Source: UBA4644 sp900555855
Lineage (GTDB): Bacteria; Bacillota; Clostridia; Oscillospirales; Butyricicoccaceae
Assembly: GCA_052289195.1 (NCBI GenBank)
Contig: DAWAJD010000007.1
Location: 1 to 64,000, forward strand
DNA: 64,000 nt
Reading direction: 5' to 3'
Positions within the stretch are counted from its first letter, which is position 1. The number at the start of each line of letters is the position of its first letter. Positions 1-7,138 of this stretch are shown piece after piece. The position numbers and the translations under genes were made by a program. The notes below the pieces were generated by a model, which was given only the letters and a program-made list of their open reading frames with translations, ran no database searches and was not told the origin of the DNA.

Positions 1-54
1 AGCGCCACCTTGCCAAGGTGGAGGTAGCGAGTTCGAGCCTCGTAGTCCGCTCCA
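1..54 (+). tRNA. tRNA-Gly (GCC), 5' end outside window
   Basis: The 3' two thirds of a tRNA gene are present. The anticodon arm is CCACC-TTGCCAA-GGTGG, with GCC as anticodon, followed by a T arm containing GTTCGAGCC and the 3' acceptor strand. CCA is encoded at 52-54. The 5' acceptor strand and most of the D arm lie upstream of the window. It is the first of two adjacent tRNA genes in the same direction. Confidence 0.93.
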
Positions 55-60
55 TATAAT

Positions 61-89
61 ACTTTGCAGGAGCCTGTCTCCTGCAAAGT
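61..89. other. 12-bp inverted repeat between the two tRNA genes
   Basis: A perfect 12-bp inverted repeat (ACTTTGCAGGAG at 61-72, complement at 78-89) has a 5-nt loop. No T-run follows, so it is not a typical intrinsic terminator. It fills nearly the whole spacer between the tRNA genes and could be a processing or stability hairpin in a polycistronic tRNA precursor. That role is inference. Confidence 0.7.
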
Positions 90-96
90 TCTATCT

Positions 97-171
97 GGTG
101 CCATGGCCAAGTGGTAAGGCAAAGGTCTGCAAAACCTTCATTCCCCAGTTCAAATCTGGGTGGCACCTCCA
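97..171 (+). tRNA. tRNA-Cys (GCA)
   Basis: A complete 75-nt tRNA gene. The acceptor strands GGTGCCA and TGGCACC pair. The D loop contains AAGTGGTAAGG, the anticodon arm is AAGGT-CTGCAAA-ACCTT with anticodon GCA, and the T loop is GTTCAAATC. CCA is encoded at 169-171. It is probably co-transcribed with the upstream tRNA-Gly and ends at the terminator that follows directly. Confidence 0.97.
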
Positions 172-176
172 AGCCG

Positions 177-215
177 CAGATGCGTCTGGCAAAAGCCGGG
201 CGCATCTGTTTTTTT
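177..215 (+). terminator. intrinsic terminator of the tRNA transcript
   Basis: CAGATGCG (177-184) pairs with CGCATCTG (201-208), followed by a 7-T run. It lies 5 nt after the tRNA-Cys CCA, so it ends the tRNA operon. Confidence 0.88.
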
Positions 216-272
216 GCTTTGGCGTCGTTTTGCGGGCCTTGCCCGGCAAAAACGGCGCATTTTTTGCGGCGC

Positions 273-301
273 TTGACAAGCGGGAAGCTTGCGCATATAA
301 T
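273..301 (+). promoter_or_regulatory. consensus sigma-A promoter of the 377-997 gene
   Basis: Perfect TTGACA (273-278), a 17-bp spacer and perfect TATAAT (296-301). The predicted start point is next to the operator-like repeat at 311-332, so this strong promoter is probably repressed in the default state. Confidence 0.85.
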
Positions 302-310
302 GAACACCGC

Positions 311-332
311 GCAATGCATATTGCACGATGTA
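311..332. promoter_or_regulatory. operator-like repeat, copy A (probable TetR site)
   Basis: The inverted half-sites GCAAT and ATTGC are separated by 4 bp, followed by GATGTA. Eighteen of 22 positions match the element at 2464-2485, which sits just after the -10 box of the tetR gene. Placement over the start region of a consensus promoter fits repression by the TetR protein encoded at 2524-3189. The pairing with that regulator is inference. Confidence 0.6.
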
Positions 333-376
333 TTTAAGACAGGGAAACCGGAATTCTGCGGAAAAGGAAAGGCGCT

Positions 377-997
377 ATGAATCAAACGATCGGGAAAATT
401 GGATCGATCCTCGTTACGGCAGCGGTGGTTCTCTTTGCCGTCTGCCTGTTTATTTCCATCTTTTGGAGCTGCTTTGTCTGTATCTTTCTTGCGCTGGGAT
501 ATCTGCTGATGATCGCCGGATACCAGAATGAAAGCGGGGAGGACCGGAGGGCGGCCGCCAATGCGGGCCTGATCTTTGGCTGCATCTACGCCGTTTTTGT
601 CCTGCTGGTGTATTTTGCGCAGACGACGGCGGTCAGGACCGATCCGCTGAACGAACAGGCTGCGATGATCCTGGATTTCTCCAAGGGCGGATTGCTTTTC
701 AGCTACGATCTGCTCGGCTATGGAATGATGGCGTTATCCACCTTCTTTATCGGCCTGACCATTGCGCCGAAAAGCAGACGGGAAACATGGCTGAAATACC
801 TCATGATGATCCACGGCGGCTTCTTTTTTGGATGCCTGATCCTGCCCATGACGGGGGTCTTTCGCGCGTCCATGTCCGCAGGGACGGACGGTATGGCGGG
901 GATCCTTGCGCTGGAGCTTTGGTGCGCCTATTTTCTGCCGGTGGGCATTTTGTCAATGCTCCATTTCAGTCAGGCCCGCGGCGGCGGGAAGGAATAA
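377..997 (+). CDS. integral membrane protein, unknown function
   Basis: This is a 206-aa hydrophobic protein with about five or six predicted membrane segments (roughly residues 8-30, 33-50, 60-82, 105-128, 140-160 and 172-195) and no signal peptide or catalytic motif that I recognise. The ATG is preceded by AAAGGAAAGG. The gene is alone between a consensus promoter and a terminator. Its leader holds a 22-bp element nearly identical to one in front of the tetR gene 2 kb away, so it probably belongs to that regulator's regulon and might be a small-molecule transporter or membrane-stress protein. No family is assigned. Confidence 0.75.
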   Translation: MNQTIGKIGSILVTAAVVLFAVCLFISIFWSCFVCIFLALGYLLMIAGYQNESGEDRRAAANAGLIFGCIYAVFVLLVYFAQTTAVRTDPLNEQAAMILDFSKGGLLFSYDLLGYGMMALSTFFIGLTIAPKSRRETWLKYLMMIHGGFFFGCLILPMTGVFRASMSAGTDGMAGILALELWCAYFLPVGILSMLHFSQARGGGKE

Positions 998-1001
998 GGA
1001 A

Positions 1002-1046
1002 AGCCATGGCAAGGCGCCGAACAGCCTGCCATGGCTTTTATCATTT
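1002..1046. terminator. terminator between convergent genes
   Basis: AGCCATGGCA (about 1002-1011) pairs with TGCCATGGCT (1027-1036), followed by TTTATCATTTTT. It lies between the 3' end of the membrane-protein gene and the 3' end of the convergent DUF4097 gene, so it probably serves the plus strand and perhaps both. Confidence 0.75.
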
Positions 1047-2009
1047 TTAGTCTATTTTGAGTTCAATATCGCCGGTATCGGTTCGGATCTCGCAGCGGCC
1101 GCCGGTGATCGTTTGGGGGACCTCCACCGTTCCCGTATCGGTCTGGGTGAGAAATACCTTATCGGTAAGCAGACTGCCTGTCACATTGCCCGTACCGGTC
1201 CGGACGAAGATCTCCGATGCGTCTGCCCGGTCAAACCGCACATTGCCGGTGCTTCTTTCGAGGGAAAACGCTTCTGCGGCGGCGGTATCCTCCAGAAAAA
1301 TATCGCCTGTGGTCCCGCTGGAGATGAGGTTTTTGCAGGCAATGCGGGTCAGATATGCTTTTCCGGTGGAAACGCTCACCGTAATATCTCCTGCGCAGCG
1401 CACATCTGAGACCTTGATCTGCCCTGTGGTGACGGAAAGGTCAAGGGAGCCGGCGGAAGCATCCGCGAGGCAGAGATCTCCGGTGCCCGTTTTGAGCCTG
1501 ACGGCCTCCCGCGCGTCTGCGGAGCAGCGGATGCTGCCGGTGCTGGCAGAAAGATCCATGCGCCCGAAGGAGAGCCCTTTGGGCAGGTGGATATCGCCGG
1601 TGCTTTCGCAAACGGAAAGCGCGCCATATTCCGCCTGCGGCAGGTAGACAGTGATTCGCGGCGAGGAGAAGCGAAAGCCGATGTGGTCGTACCAGGAGCG
1701 CTGATCGATGCGCCGGATGAGCAGCACACCGTTTTCGACGGTGACGGAATGGGCTGCGTTTGCTTCCTCATAGCACGCCACGCGGCAGCTCCCGTCCTCC
1801 GAGCGGGCAAATACGATATTCGCGGTATCCGTCGTCAGCGACAGATCGCGGAACGGCTCGGCGATCTTGTGGATCCGGGTCTCGAAGCTGACCGCGGAGA
1901 GCCTGGAAACATCCCATCCGACGGAACTCATGACACCAATAAAAAGAATACAGCCCATCAACACAAGCGCAGCCGCCGTGATGTACCATGTTTTTGCCGT
2001 CTTTTTCAT
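1047..2009 (-). CDS. DUF4097 family beta-strand repeat protein
   Basis: This is a 320-aa protein with a short cytoplasmic N-terminus, one membrane anchor (about residues 8-28) and an extracytoplasmic region of repeated short strands with motifs such as STGDI, TGTGDL, TTGQI and STGNV, typical of the DUF4097/adhesin-like beta-helix fold. Such proteins usually form the third gene of padR-DUF1700-DUF4097 operons in Firmicutes. Here both upstream partners are broken, but this frame is intact. The start MKKTAK is preceded by AGGAGGAA and overlaps the DUF1700 stop in ATGA. Whether it is still expressed is uncertain because the operon's front end is gone. Confidence 0.82.
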   Translation of the reverse strand: MKKTAKTWYITAAALVLMGCILFIGVMSSVGWDVSRLSAVSFETRIHKIAEPFRDLSLTTDTANIVFARSEDGSCRVACYEEANAAHSVTVENGVLLIRRIDQRSWYDHIGFRFSSPRITVYLPQAEYGALSVCESTGDIHLPKGLSFGRMDLSASTGSIRCSADAREAVRLKTGTGDLCLADASAGSLDLSVTTGQIKVSDVRCAGDITVSVSTGKAYLTRIACKNLISSGTTGDIFLEDTAAAEAFSLERSTGNVRFDRADASEIFVRTGTGNVTGSLLTDKVFLTQTDTGTVEVPQTITGGRCEIRTDTGDIELKID

Positions 2010-2217
2010 TGTGCTTCCTCCTTCCTGATCAAGCGGCGCTTTACCCACAGGGGGATCCTTTTCGTAAGCGCCAGGATGCCCTTTGAAGCGTTTTGACATC
2101 CGAAAAACAGAAAAATGCAAAGCCCGGCGCAAACGATCCCGATGGAAAGGGCTGCAAATCCTGCGGCAGCCCGACGAATCCTTCGCGCAGCGCCGCAAGA
2201 AATTCCTGTTTATTCAT
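2006..2217 (-). pseudogene. DUF1700 (HAAS-type) gene, internally deleted and frameshifted
   Basis: The gene opens with ATG and a normal DUF1700 N-terminus (MNKQEFLAALREGF..GLPQ). After about 21 codons the only meaningful reading is in another frame, which gives a typical C-terminal end: one membrane segment (IGIVCAGLCIFLFFGC), a basic tail and a stop that overlaps the DUF4097 start. A family member is normally about 200 aa, so the core helical domain and most membrane segments are missing and the join is out of frame. The ends keep the expected overlaps with padR (ATGAATAA) and DUF4097 (ATGA), which supports an in-place deletion. Confidence 0.82.
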
Positions 2218-2431
2218 TGCCCTGATCCTCCCTCGTTACAAACTGATAGACCGCCAAGATCTCCTTCCATTCGACCTTGAACTCCTCAAGGCGCTGCCGC
2301 CCCGCTTCGGTAATGTGATAATACTTCCGAAGCCGGCCGTTGTGCTCCGCAGTGCGGACCGTCAGAAGCTCCGCCGCCTCCAGACGCTTCAAAACGGTAT
2401 ACAGGGTCGATTCGGAAAGCAAGGGGGCCTT
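2210..2431 (-). pseudogene. PadR-family regulator, 5'-truncated
   Basis: The reading encodes the C-terminal part of a PadR winged helix: SESTLYTVLKRLEAAELL (recognition helix region), then the wing EHNGRLRKYYHIT and the C-terminal helix. PadR proteins start about 40 residues earlier. Upstream of codon 2431 the frame continues but runs into the tetR promoter, whose -35 box starts at 2433, and no start codon gives the missing helices. Its stop overlaps the DUF1700 start. I read it as the remnant of an autoregulator whose front was lost; a non-canonical start cannot be excluded. Confidence 0.75.
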
Positions 2432-2432
2432 A

Positions 2433-2461
2433 TTGACAAACCCGCTGCGGAAAACTATAAT
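2433..2461 (+). promoter_or_regulatory. consensus sigma-A promoter of tetR
   Basis: TTGACA (2433-2438), a 17-bp spacer and TATAAT (2456-2461). The architecture is identical to the promoter at 273-301. The operator-like repeat begins 2 bp after the -10 box. Confidence 0.85.
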
Positions 2462-2463
2462 AT

Positions 2464-2485
2464 GCAATGCACATTGCCTGATGCA
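2464..2485. promoter_or_regulatory. operator-like repeat, copy B
   Basis: GCAAT-N4-ATTGC followed by GATGCA, overlapping the predicted tetR start point. Eighteen of 22 positions match copy A at 311-332. The position fits autoregulation by the adjacent TetR protein. Confidence 0.62.
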
Positions 2486-2523
2486 CATTTGAAGATGTAC
2501 TTCTGCGGGGAAGGGGGCAGACG

Positions 2524-3189
2524 ATGGCGCCAAAGAATAAATTCACAAGAGAAGAGATGGTGCAGGCGGCGATGCGGGTGGTCCGGGCCAGAGGGCTGGA
2601 CGGCCTGACGGCAAAGACCATCGCCGACGAGCTGGGCACCTCCACGCGCCCGATCTTTACGGGCTTCGGCTCCATGGAGGAGGTGCGGCAGGAGGTCTAT
2701 GCCGCCGCAGTGCGCGTATACGACGGCTATACCAACGCGGGCCTGCAGGAGCCGATCCCGTTTTTGGGCGTGGGGAAGAACTACATCCGCTTTGCCCGGG
2801 AGGAGCCGGAGCTTTATCGCGTCCTGTTTCTGGCGCGGACACCGGAGCACAGCGCCACGCAGTCCATGCGCCACCTGCAGGGCCTTGTCCGGCCGGCCCT
2901 GATGGAGATCTACCGGATCACCGAAGGGGAAGCGGATCTGTATTTCCGCGATCTGTGGCTGGTGGTACACAGCCTGTCCACGCTGATCGTCACCGGCGGC
3001 TGCCCCTATTCTGACCGGGAGATCAGACAGATCCTCACGGAGGTCAGCATCAGCATTTTCAAGTCCATCCGGGAGATCCCCGGCTTTTCCGCCGACGCCT
3101 TTGACCGCGACGCGGTCTTTTCCGCGCTGATCGGCAGAGACGCGCCGGAGCTGCAGCGGGATCTGCCCCCGGGAGAGGAGAAACGATGA
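2524..3189 (+). CDS. TetR/AcrR family transcriptional regulator
   Basis: A 221-aa protein with an N-terminal TetR helix-turn-helix (about residues 8-55; FTREEMVQAAMRVVRARGL and LTAKTIADELGTS) and a helical ligand-binding domain. The recognition region has RPIFTGFGS where family members often have ..IYxHFGS. The ATG follows GAAGGGGGC. It starts a run tetR-GNAT-ABC ATPase-ABC permease and overlaps the GNAT gene in ATGA. Operator-like repeats in its own leader and before the membrane protein at 377 suggest autorepression plus control of that gene. The ligand is unknown; the neighbouring exporter suggests a toxic small molecule. Confidence 0.88.
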   Translation: MAPKNKFTREEMVQAAMRVVRARGLDGLTAKTIADELGTSTRPIFTGFGSMEEVRQEVYAAAVRVYDGYTNAGLQEPIPFLGVGKNYIRFAREEPELYRVLFLARTPEHSATQSMRHLQGLVRPALMEIYRITEGEADLYFRDLWLVVHSLSTLIVTGGCPYSDREIRQILTEVSISIFKSIREIPGFSADAFDRDAVFSALIGRDAPELQRDLPPGEEKR

Positions 3190-3731
3190 AATACAGCAAA
3201 AGGATCCTTGCAAAAGACGGCAGGGAGATCGAACTGCGCAGCGCGGCGGCCGCCGACGGATGCACCGTGCTGGATTGCTTTCAGCAGACCCACGGAGAGA
3301 CCGATTTTCTCCTGACTTATCCGGAGGAAAGCCGCTTCGACCCGGAGCAGGAGGGCCGCTTTCTGGCGCGCAAGGAAGAGAGCGCCAACGAGATCGAGCT
3401 GATCGCCCTGGCGGATGGCCGCGTGGTCGGGACGGCCGGGGTCGATGCGGTGGGGACCAGATATAAGGTGGCGCACCGGGCCGAGTTCGGCATCAGCGTG
3501 CGGAAGGCATACTGGGGGCTTGGCATCGGCCGCAGCCTGATGGAAGCCTGCATCCAGTGCGCGAGAGACGCCGGATATGTCCAGCTGGAGCTGAGTGTGA
3601 TAGCGGAGAATACGCGGGCCATAGCCATGTATCAAAAGGCCGGGTTTCTGGAATGCGGAAGAAATCCCAAGGGCTTTCGCTCCCGGACGGCCGGATATCA
3701 GGAGCTTGTTTCCATGCGGCTGGAGCTGTGA
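3186..3731 (+). CDS. GNAT family N-acetyltransferase
   Basis: A 181-aa protein of the GCN5-related acetyltransferase fold. The acetyl-CoA pyrophosphate-binding motif A (about residues 100-115) is WGLGIGRSL, the expected R/Q-x-x-G-x-G/A pattern. It is followed by LELSVIAENTRAIAMYQKAGF, a typical motif B with the conserved Asn and Tyr of the RimI/RimL-like group. The start overlaps the tetR stop, so the two are translationally coupled. The substrate cannot be read from sequence; it could modify a small molecule exported or sensed by the neighbouring system. Confidence 0.87.
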   Translation: MKYSKRILAKDGREIELRSAAAADGCTVLDCFQQTHGETDFLLTYPEESRFDPEQEGRFLARKEESANEIELIALADGRVVGTAGVDAVGTRYKVAHRAEFGISVRKAYWGLGIGRSLMEACIQCARDAGYVQLELSVIAENTRAIAMYQKAGFLECGRNPKGFRSRTAGYQELVSMRLEL

Positions 3732-3812
3732 TCCGCCGCCGGCGAAACGACCAATGAACCAAAAGACAAGCCGGAAAGCTGCGGCTTGAGAAAGAGAGGA
3801 ACCGGGATCAGC

Positions 3813-4727
3813 ATGAACGATATTATCAAGATCGATCACCTGAGCAAAAGCTTCGGGGAAGTAAAAGCGGTGCAGGATCTGAGCTTCCGCGTAAAGGAGG
3901 GCGAGCTGTTCGCCTTCCTGGGCATCAACGGCGCGGGCAAATCCACCACCATCAATATCATGTGCGGCCAGCTCGCCAAGGACGGCGGCGCCGTGGAGAT
4001 CGACGGCGCAGATCTGGACCGTGATCCGGACCACATCCGGCGGGAGCTGGGCGTGGTGTTTCAGAGCTCTGTTTTGGACGGAGCGCTGAGCGTGCGGGAC
4101 AATCTGAAAAGCCGCGCCGCCCTCTATGGCATCCGGGGCGCGGCGTTTGCGCAGCGGCTGGCAGAGCTTGCGAAGCTGCTGAATTTTGAAGCCATCCTGA
4201 ACCGTCCGGTGGGAAAGCTCTCCGGCGGCCAGCGCCGGCGCATCGACATCGCCAGAGCGCTGCTCCACAGGCCCAAGATCCTGATCTTTGACGAGCCCAC
4301 CACCGGTCTGGATCCCCAGACCCGGAAGCTGCTCTGGGATGTGGTGACGGAGCTGCGCAAAAAGGACGGGCTGACGGTCTTTCTCACCACGCACTACATG
4401 GAGGAAGCGGCAGACGCCGATTATGTGATCATTTTGGACAGCGGCAGGATCGTGAGCGAAGGGACGCCGCTGACCCTGAAAAATACCTATGCCGGCGATT
4501 TTGTGACGATTTACGGCGCGGAAGAAGCCGCGGTCAAGGCGCTGGGGCGGCCCTATACCCCCGTGCCGGACGGCTGGCGCATGGAGGTCGCAAACACCGC
4601 GGAGGCCACGCAGCTGATCCTGAAGGATCCGGCGCTTTTTACGGACTATGAGATCACCAAGGGAAAAATGGACGATGTTTTTCTTGCCGTGACGGGCAAG
4701 AAGCTGATAGGGGGAAATGAGAAATGA
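3813..4727 (+). CDS. ABC transporter ATP-binding protein (drug-export type)
   Basis: A 304-aa ABC ATPase of the DrrA/CcmA-like export class. Walker A is GINGAGKST, the Q-loop is FQSS, the signature is LSGGQRRRIDIARAL, Walker B is ILIFDEPTTGLDP and the H-loop is TTHYMEE. The C-terminal extension of about 80 residues is typical for partners of ABC-2 permeases. I chose ATG 3813 (MNDIIKIDHLSK), because the upstream in-frame TTG at 3786 would precede the Shine-Dalgarno-like GAGAGGAA. Its stop overlaps the permease start (ATGA), giving a two-gene exporter. Confidence 0.92.
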   Translation: MNDIIKIDHLSKSFGEVKAVQDLSFRVKEGELFAFLGINGAGKSTTINIMCGQLAKDGGAVEIDGADLDRDPDHIRRELGVVFQSSVLDGALSVRDNLKSRAALYGIRGAAFAQRLAELAKLLNFEAILNRPVGKLSGGQRRRIDIARALLHRPKILIFDEPTTGLDPQTRKLLWDVVTELRKKDGLTVFLTTHYMEEAADADYVIILDSGRIVSEGTPLTLKNTYAGDFVTIYGAEEAAVKALGRPYTPVPDGWRMEVANTAEATQLILKDPALFTDYEITKGKMDDVFLAVTGKKLIGGNEK

Positions 4728-5617
4728 CAGGGCTTGGCGCGCTGATCAAGCGGAACTGCAAATTGTTTTTTAAGGATAAGGGGATGTTTTTCACCTCGCT
4801 GATCACGCCGGTGATCCTGCTGGTGCTGTATGCGACCTTTCTTGCGAAGGTCTATAAGGATTCCTTCGTCTCCGCGCTGTCTGCCGGGGTCTCCGTGGAC
4901 GAAGCCCTGATCAACGGCACGGTGGGCGGTCAGCTGATCTCCTCGCTGCTGGCGGTGTGCTGCGTGACGGTGGCCTTCTGCTCCAATCTGCTGATGGTGC
5001 AGGACAGGATCAGCGGAGCCCGGCGCGACCTGACCATGAGCCCCGTGAAGCGCTCCACGCTGGCGCTCAGCTATTTTGCGGCAAGCGCGCTGTCCACGCT
5101 GCTGATCTGCTATGCGGCGCTGGCGGCCTGCCTGGGGTATCTGTATTTCACCGGCTGGTATCTGTCGGCGGCGGATGTGCTGCTGCTTTGTCTGGATGTT
5201 TTGATCCTGGTGCTGTTTGGGACGGCGCTGTCCTCCATCATCAACTGCAATCTCACCACCAACGGACAGGCGTCTGCAGTGGGCACCATCGTCAGCTCTG
5301 GCTATGGCTTTATTTGCGGCGCGTATATGCCCATCTCCAGCTTCGGCACGGGCCTGCAGAAGGTGCTGTCCTTCCTCCCGGGGACCTATGGGACGGCGCT
5401 GTTCCGGAACCACGCCTTAAACGGCGTCTATGAAGAAATGGCCCGGCAGGGCTTTCCTGCCGAGGTGGTGGAAGCCATCCGGGATTCCATCGACTGCAAT
5501 CTCTATTTCTTCGGCGAAAAGGTCAGCATCGGGGCCATGTACGGCGTGATGGGCGCGTCTGTGGCCCTGCTGATCGGCGGCTATGTCCTGCTGAACCTGC
5601 GGAAGAAAAAGAACTGA
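4724..5617 (+). CDS. ABC-2 type transporter permease
   Basis: A 297-aa membrane protein with a cytoplasmic N-terminal helix, an extracytoplasmic loop after the first segment (near residue 24-43) and about five further membrane segments, the layout of ABC-2 export permeases. The internal stretch LTMSPVKRSTLALSYFAAS is the usual amphipathic coupling region. It is coupled to the ATPase gene by a 4-nt overlap. Substrate is not predictable; a TetR regulator and acetyltransferase in the same run suggest drug or antimicrobial-peptide export. Confidence 0.9.
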   Translation: MTGLGALIKRNCKLFFKDKGMFFTSLITPVILLVLYATFLAKVYKDSFVSALSAGVSVDEALINGTVGGQLISSLLAVCCVTVAFCSNLLMVQDRISGARRDLTMSPVKRSTLALSYFAASALSTLLICYAALAACLGYLYFTGWYLSAADVLLLCLDVLILVLFGTALSSIINCNLTTNGQASAVGTIVSSGYGFICGAYMPISSFGTGLQKVLSFLPGTYGTALFRNHALNGVYEEMARQGFPAEVVEAIRDSIDCNLYFFGEKVSIGAMYGVMGASVALLIGGYVLLNLRKKKN

Positions 5618-5638
5618 TCTCATACAGGAGAAAGAAGA

Positions 5639-5791
5639 ATGAACGCATTGTTAGAGGTTCTCCGGGCGGCTGCCCCCTGGGTGGCGCTGGGGGCGGCCCT
5701 TGGCGATGATCATACCGGCATCGGCACCTCGCTGGGCATGCTGATCGGCCTTGCCGTGGGAATGTGTATTCCGAAAGAAAAGGAAGGATAA
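5639..5791 (+). CDS. 50-aa glycine-rich membrane miniprotein
   Basis: A small frame, MNALLEVLRAAAPWVALG followed by a hydrophobic Gly/Ala/Leu segment (GTSLGMLIGLAVGMCIP) and a short Lys/Glu tail. The predicted architecture is a membrane hairpin or single segment of glycine-zipper type. The ATG has a good ribosome-binding site (CAGGAGAAAG) and lies 19 nt after the ABC permease and 3 nt before the next gene, so it is very likely translated as part of this operon. It may be an accessory peptide of the exporter. Confidence 0.72.
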   Translation: MNALLEVLRAAAPWVALGAALGDDHTGIGTSLGMLIGLAVGMCIPKEKEG

Positions 5792-5794
5792 CGC

Positions 5795-6430
5795 ATGAAG
5801 CTCACATTGGAGGGGAAGATCCCCTATGCGCTGCCTGCGCTTTTTGTGCTGGCGGTATTCTATGGCATCTATTTTGCAAAAATGCTGGCGCAGAAGCGCC
5901 GGGGCATCCAGACCCGGCAGATCGGCCGCAGAAAGGAAAAGGACATCCACACGGTTGAATTGCTGATGAGCGCCGCCACGCTGGGCGCGCCTATGGCGCA
6001 GCTTCTTTCCATTGCCTTCGGCTGGAGCTGCCTTCCGGCGGGCGCAAGGTTCACCGGCTTCTGCATCGGGATGCTGGGCGACGGGATCTTCCTGTGCTCC
6101 GTTTTGTGCATGAAGGACAGCTGGCGGGCGGGGATCCCCGATCAGGACAAGACCCGGCTGGTCACTACCGGCATTTACCGATTCAGCCGCAACCCGGCGT
6201 TTCTGGGCTTTGATTTTATGTATATCGGCGTCCTGCTGATGTATGGAAACCTGCTGACCCTTGCGTTTTCCCTGTTTGCCATGGTCATGCTCCATCTGCA
6301 GATCCTGCAGGAGGAGCGCTACCTTACGGCAGTTTTCGGCGCGCCCTATCAGAACTATTGCCGCCGGGTGTTCCGCTATCTGGGAAGAAAGGGAAGCGGC
6401 AGGGCCGCCGGGGCCGGGCAGACCCCGTGA
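5795..6430 (+). CDS. isoprenylcysteine carboxyl methyltransferase (ICMT)-like membrane protein
   Basis: A 211-aa protein with about five membrane segments and a C-terminal motif GIYRFSRNPAFLGFDFMYIG, then a conserved EERYL..FG..Y..Y. This is the SAM-binding signature of the ICMT/PEMT membrane methyltransferase superfamily. Bacterial members are poorly characterised, and annotation as a protein C-methyltransferase would be unsafe. It is the last gene of the tetR-exporter run (3-nt gap from the miniprotein), so it may methylate a lipid or exported compound. Confidence 0.8.
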   Translation: MKLTLEGKIPYALPALFVLAVFYGIYFAKMLAQKRRGIQTRQIGRRKEKDIHTVELLMSAATLGAPMAQLLSIAFGWSCLPAGARFTGFCIGMLGDGIFLCSVLCMKDSWRAGIPDQDKTRLVTTGIYRFSRNPAFLGFDFMYIGVLLMYGNLLTLAFSLFAMVMLHLQILQEERYLTAVFGAPYQNYCRRVFRYLGRKGSGRAAGAGQTP

Positions 6431-6452
6431 CGGCTTTCGGCACATTCACCGA

Positions 6453-6481
6453 TTGTTTTTTCCGGGGGATTATGGTATCAT
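6453..6481 (+). promoter_or_regulatory. sigma-A-like promoter of ogt
   Basis: TTGTTT (6453-6458), a 17-bp spacer and TATCAT (6476-6481), 48 nt upstream of the ogt start codon. Confidence 0.6.
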
Positions 6482-6529
6482 GATCCCGAAAATCAGGGGC
6501 GATCCATCAGGGAAACGGAGGCAGACGCC

Positions 6530-7063
6530 ATGATCTTTACGCAGCATTATGATTCCCCGCTGGGCGGGATCCTTCTGGCGGCCGATGAGATCGGCCTGAC
6601 CGGCCTGTGGTTTGACGGGCAAAAGTATTTTGCCCGCGGACTGCCGGCGGAGCGCATCCACCGGGAAACGCCTGCGCTTTCGCAGGCAAGGTGCTGGCTG
6701 GACCTTTATTTTGCCGGTCAGGCGCCCGGCTTTCTGCCGCCGCTGCATCCCGTAGGAACGGAATTTCGCCGGGCCATATGGGAGATTTTGCTGCAGATCC
6801 CCTATGGGCAGACGGTCACCTACGGCGGGATCGCCCAGCAGCTGGCAAAGGATATGAGCCTTTCCCGGATGTCTGCCCAGGCCGTGGGCGGAGCCGTCGG
6901 CCATAATGAGATCTCCATTATCATTCCCTGCCACCGCGTGGTGGGGACCGGCGGAAGCCTCACCGGCTATGCCGGCGGCATGGACAAAAAGGTGAAGCTG
7001 CTGGAGCTGGAACGAGCCGATATGCGCGGCCTTTTCGTGCCGAAGAAGGGGACTGCGCTGTAA
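6530..7063 (+). CDS. ogt: methylated-DNA--[protein]-cysteine S-methyltransferase
   Basis: A 177-aa suicide DNA-repair protein that transfers alkyl groups from O6-alkylguanine to its own cysteine. The active-site motif IIPCHRVVG (around residue 130-138) is intact. It is preceded by the winged-helix region with the conserved GQTVTYGGIAQQLA and the arginine finger region (SRMSAQAVGGAVGHN). Length is typical of the short Ogt/AdaB type. The ATG follows CGGAGGC, and the gene has its own promoter. Confidence 0.95.
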   Translation: MIFTQHYDSPLGGILLAADEIGLTGLWFDGQKYFARGLPAERIHRETPALSQARCWLDLYFAGQAPGFLPPLHPVGTEFRRAIWEILLQIPYGQTVTYGGIAQQLAKDMSLSRMSAQAVGGAVGHNEISIIIPCHRVVGTGGSLTGYAGGMDKKVKLLELERADMRGLFVPKKGTAL

Positions 7064-7138
7064 ACAGCATCCCCGGAAGCGTCAAAGGGCCGCAAAACGG
7101 CGGCCGCTGACCGGAAATATGGATCGGAGGATGGAAGC

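Noticed and set aside
61..89. The tRNA spacer hairpin as an intrinsic terminator.
   Set aside because: No T-run follows either arm, and tRNA-Cys starts 8 nt later with no promoter of its own.
3786..3812. An upstream TTG start for the ABC ATPase gene.
   Set aside because: It would put the Shine-Dalgarno-like GAGAGGAA inside the coding part; the ATG at 3813 gives the normal MNDIIKIDHLSK start.
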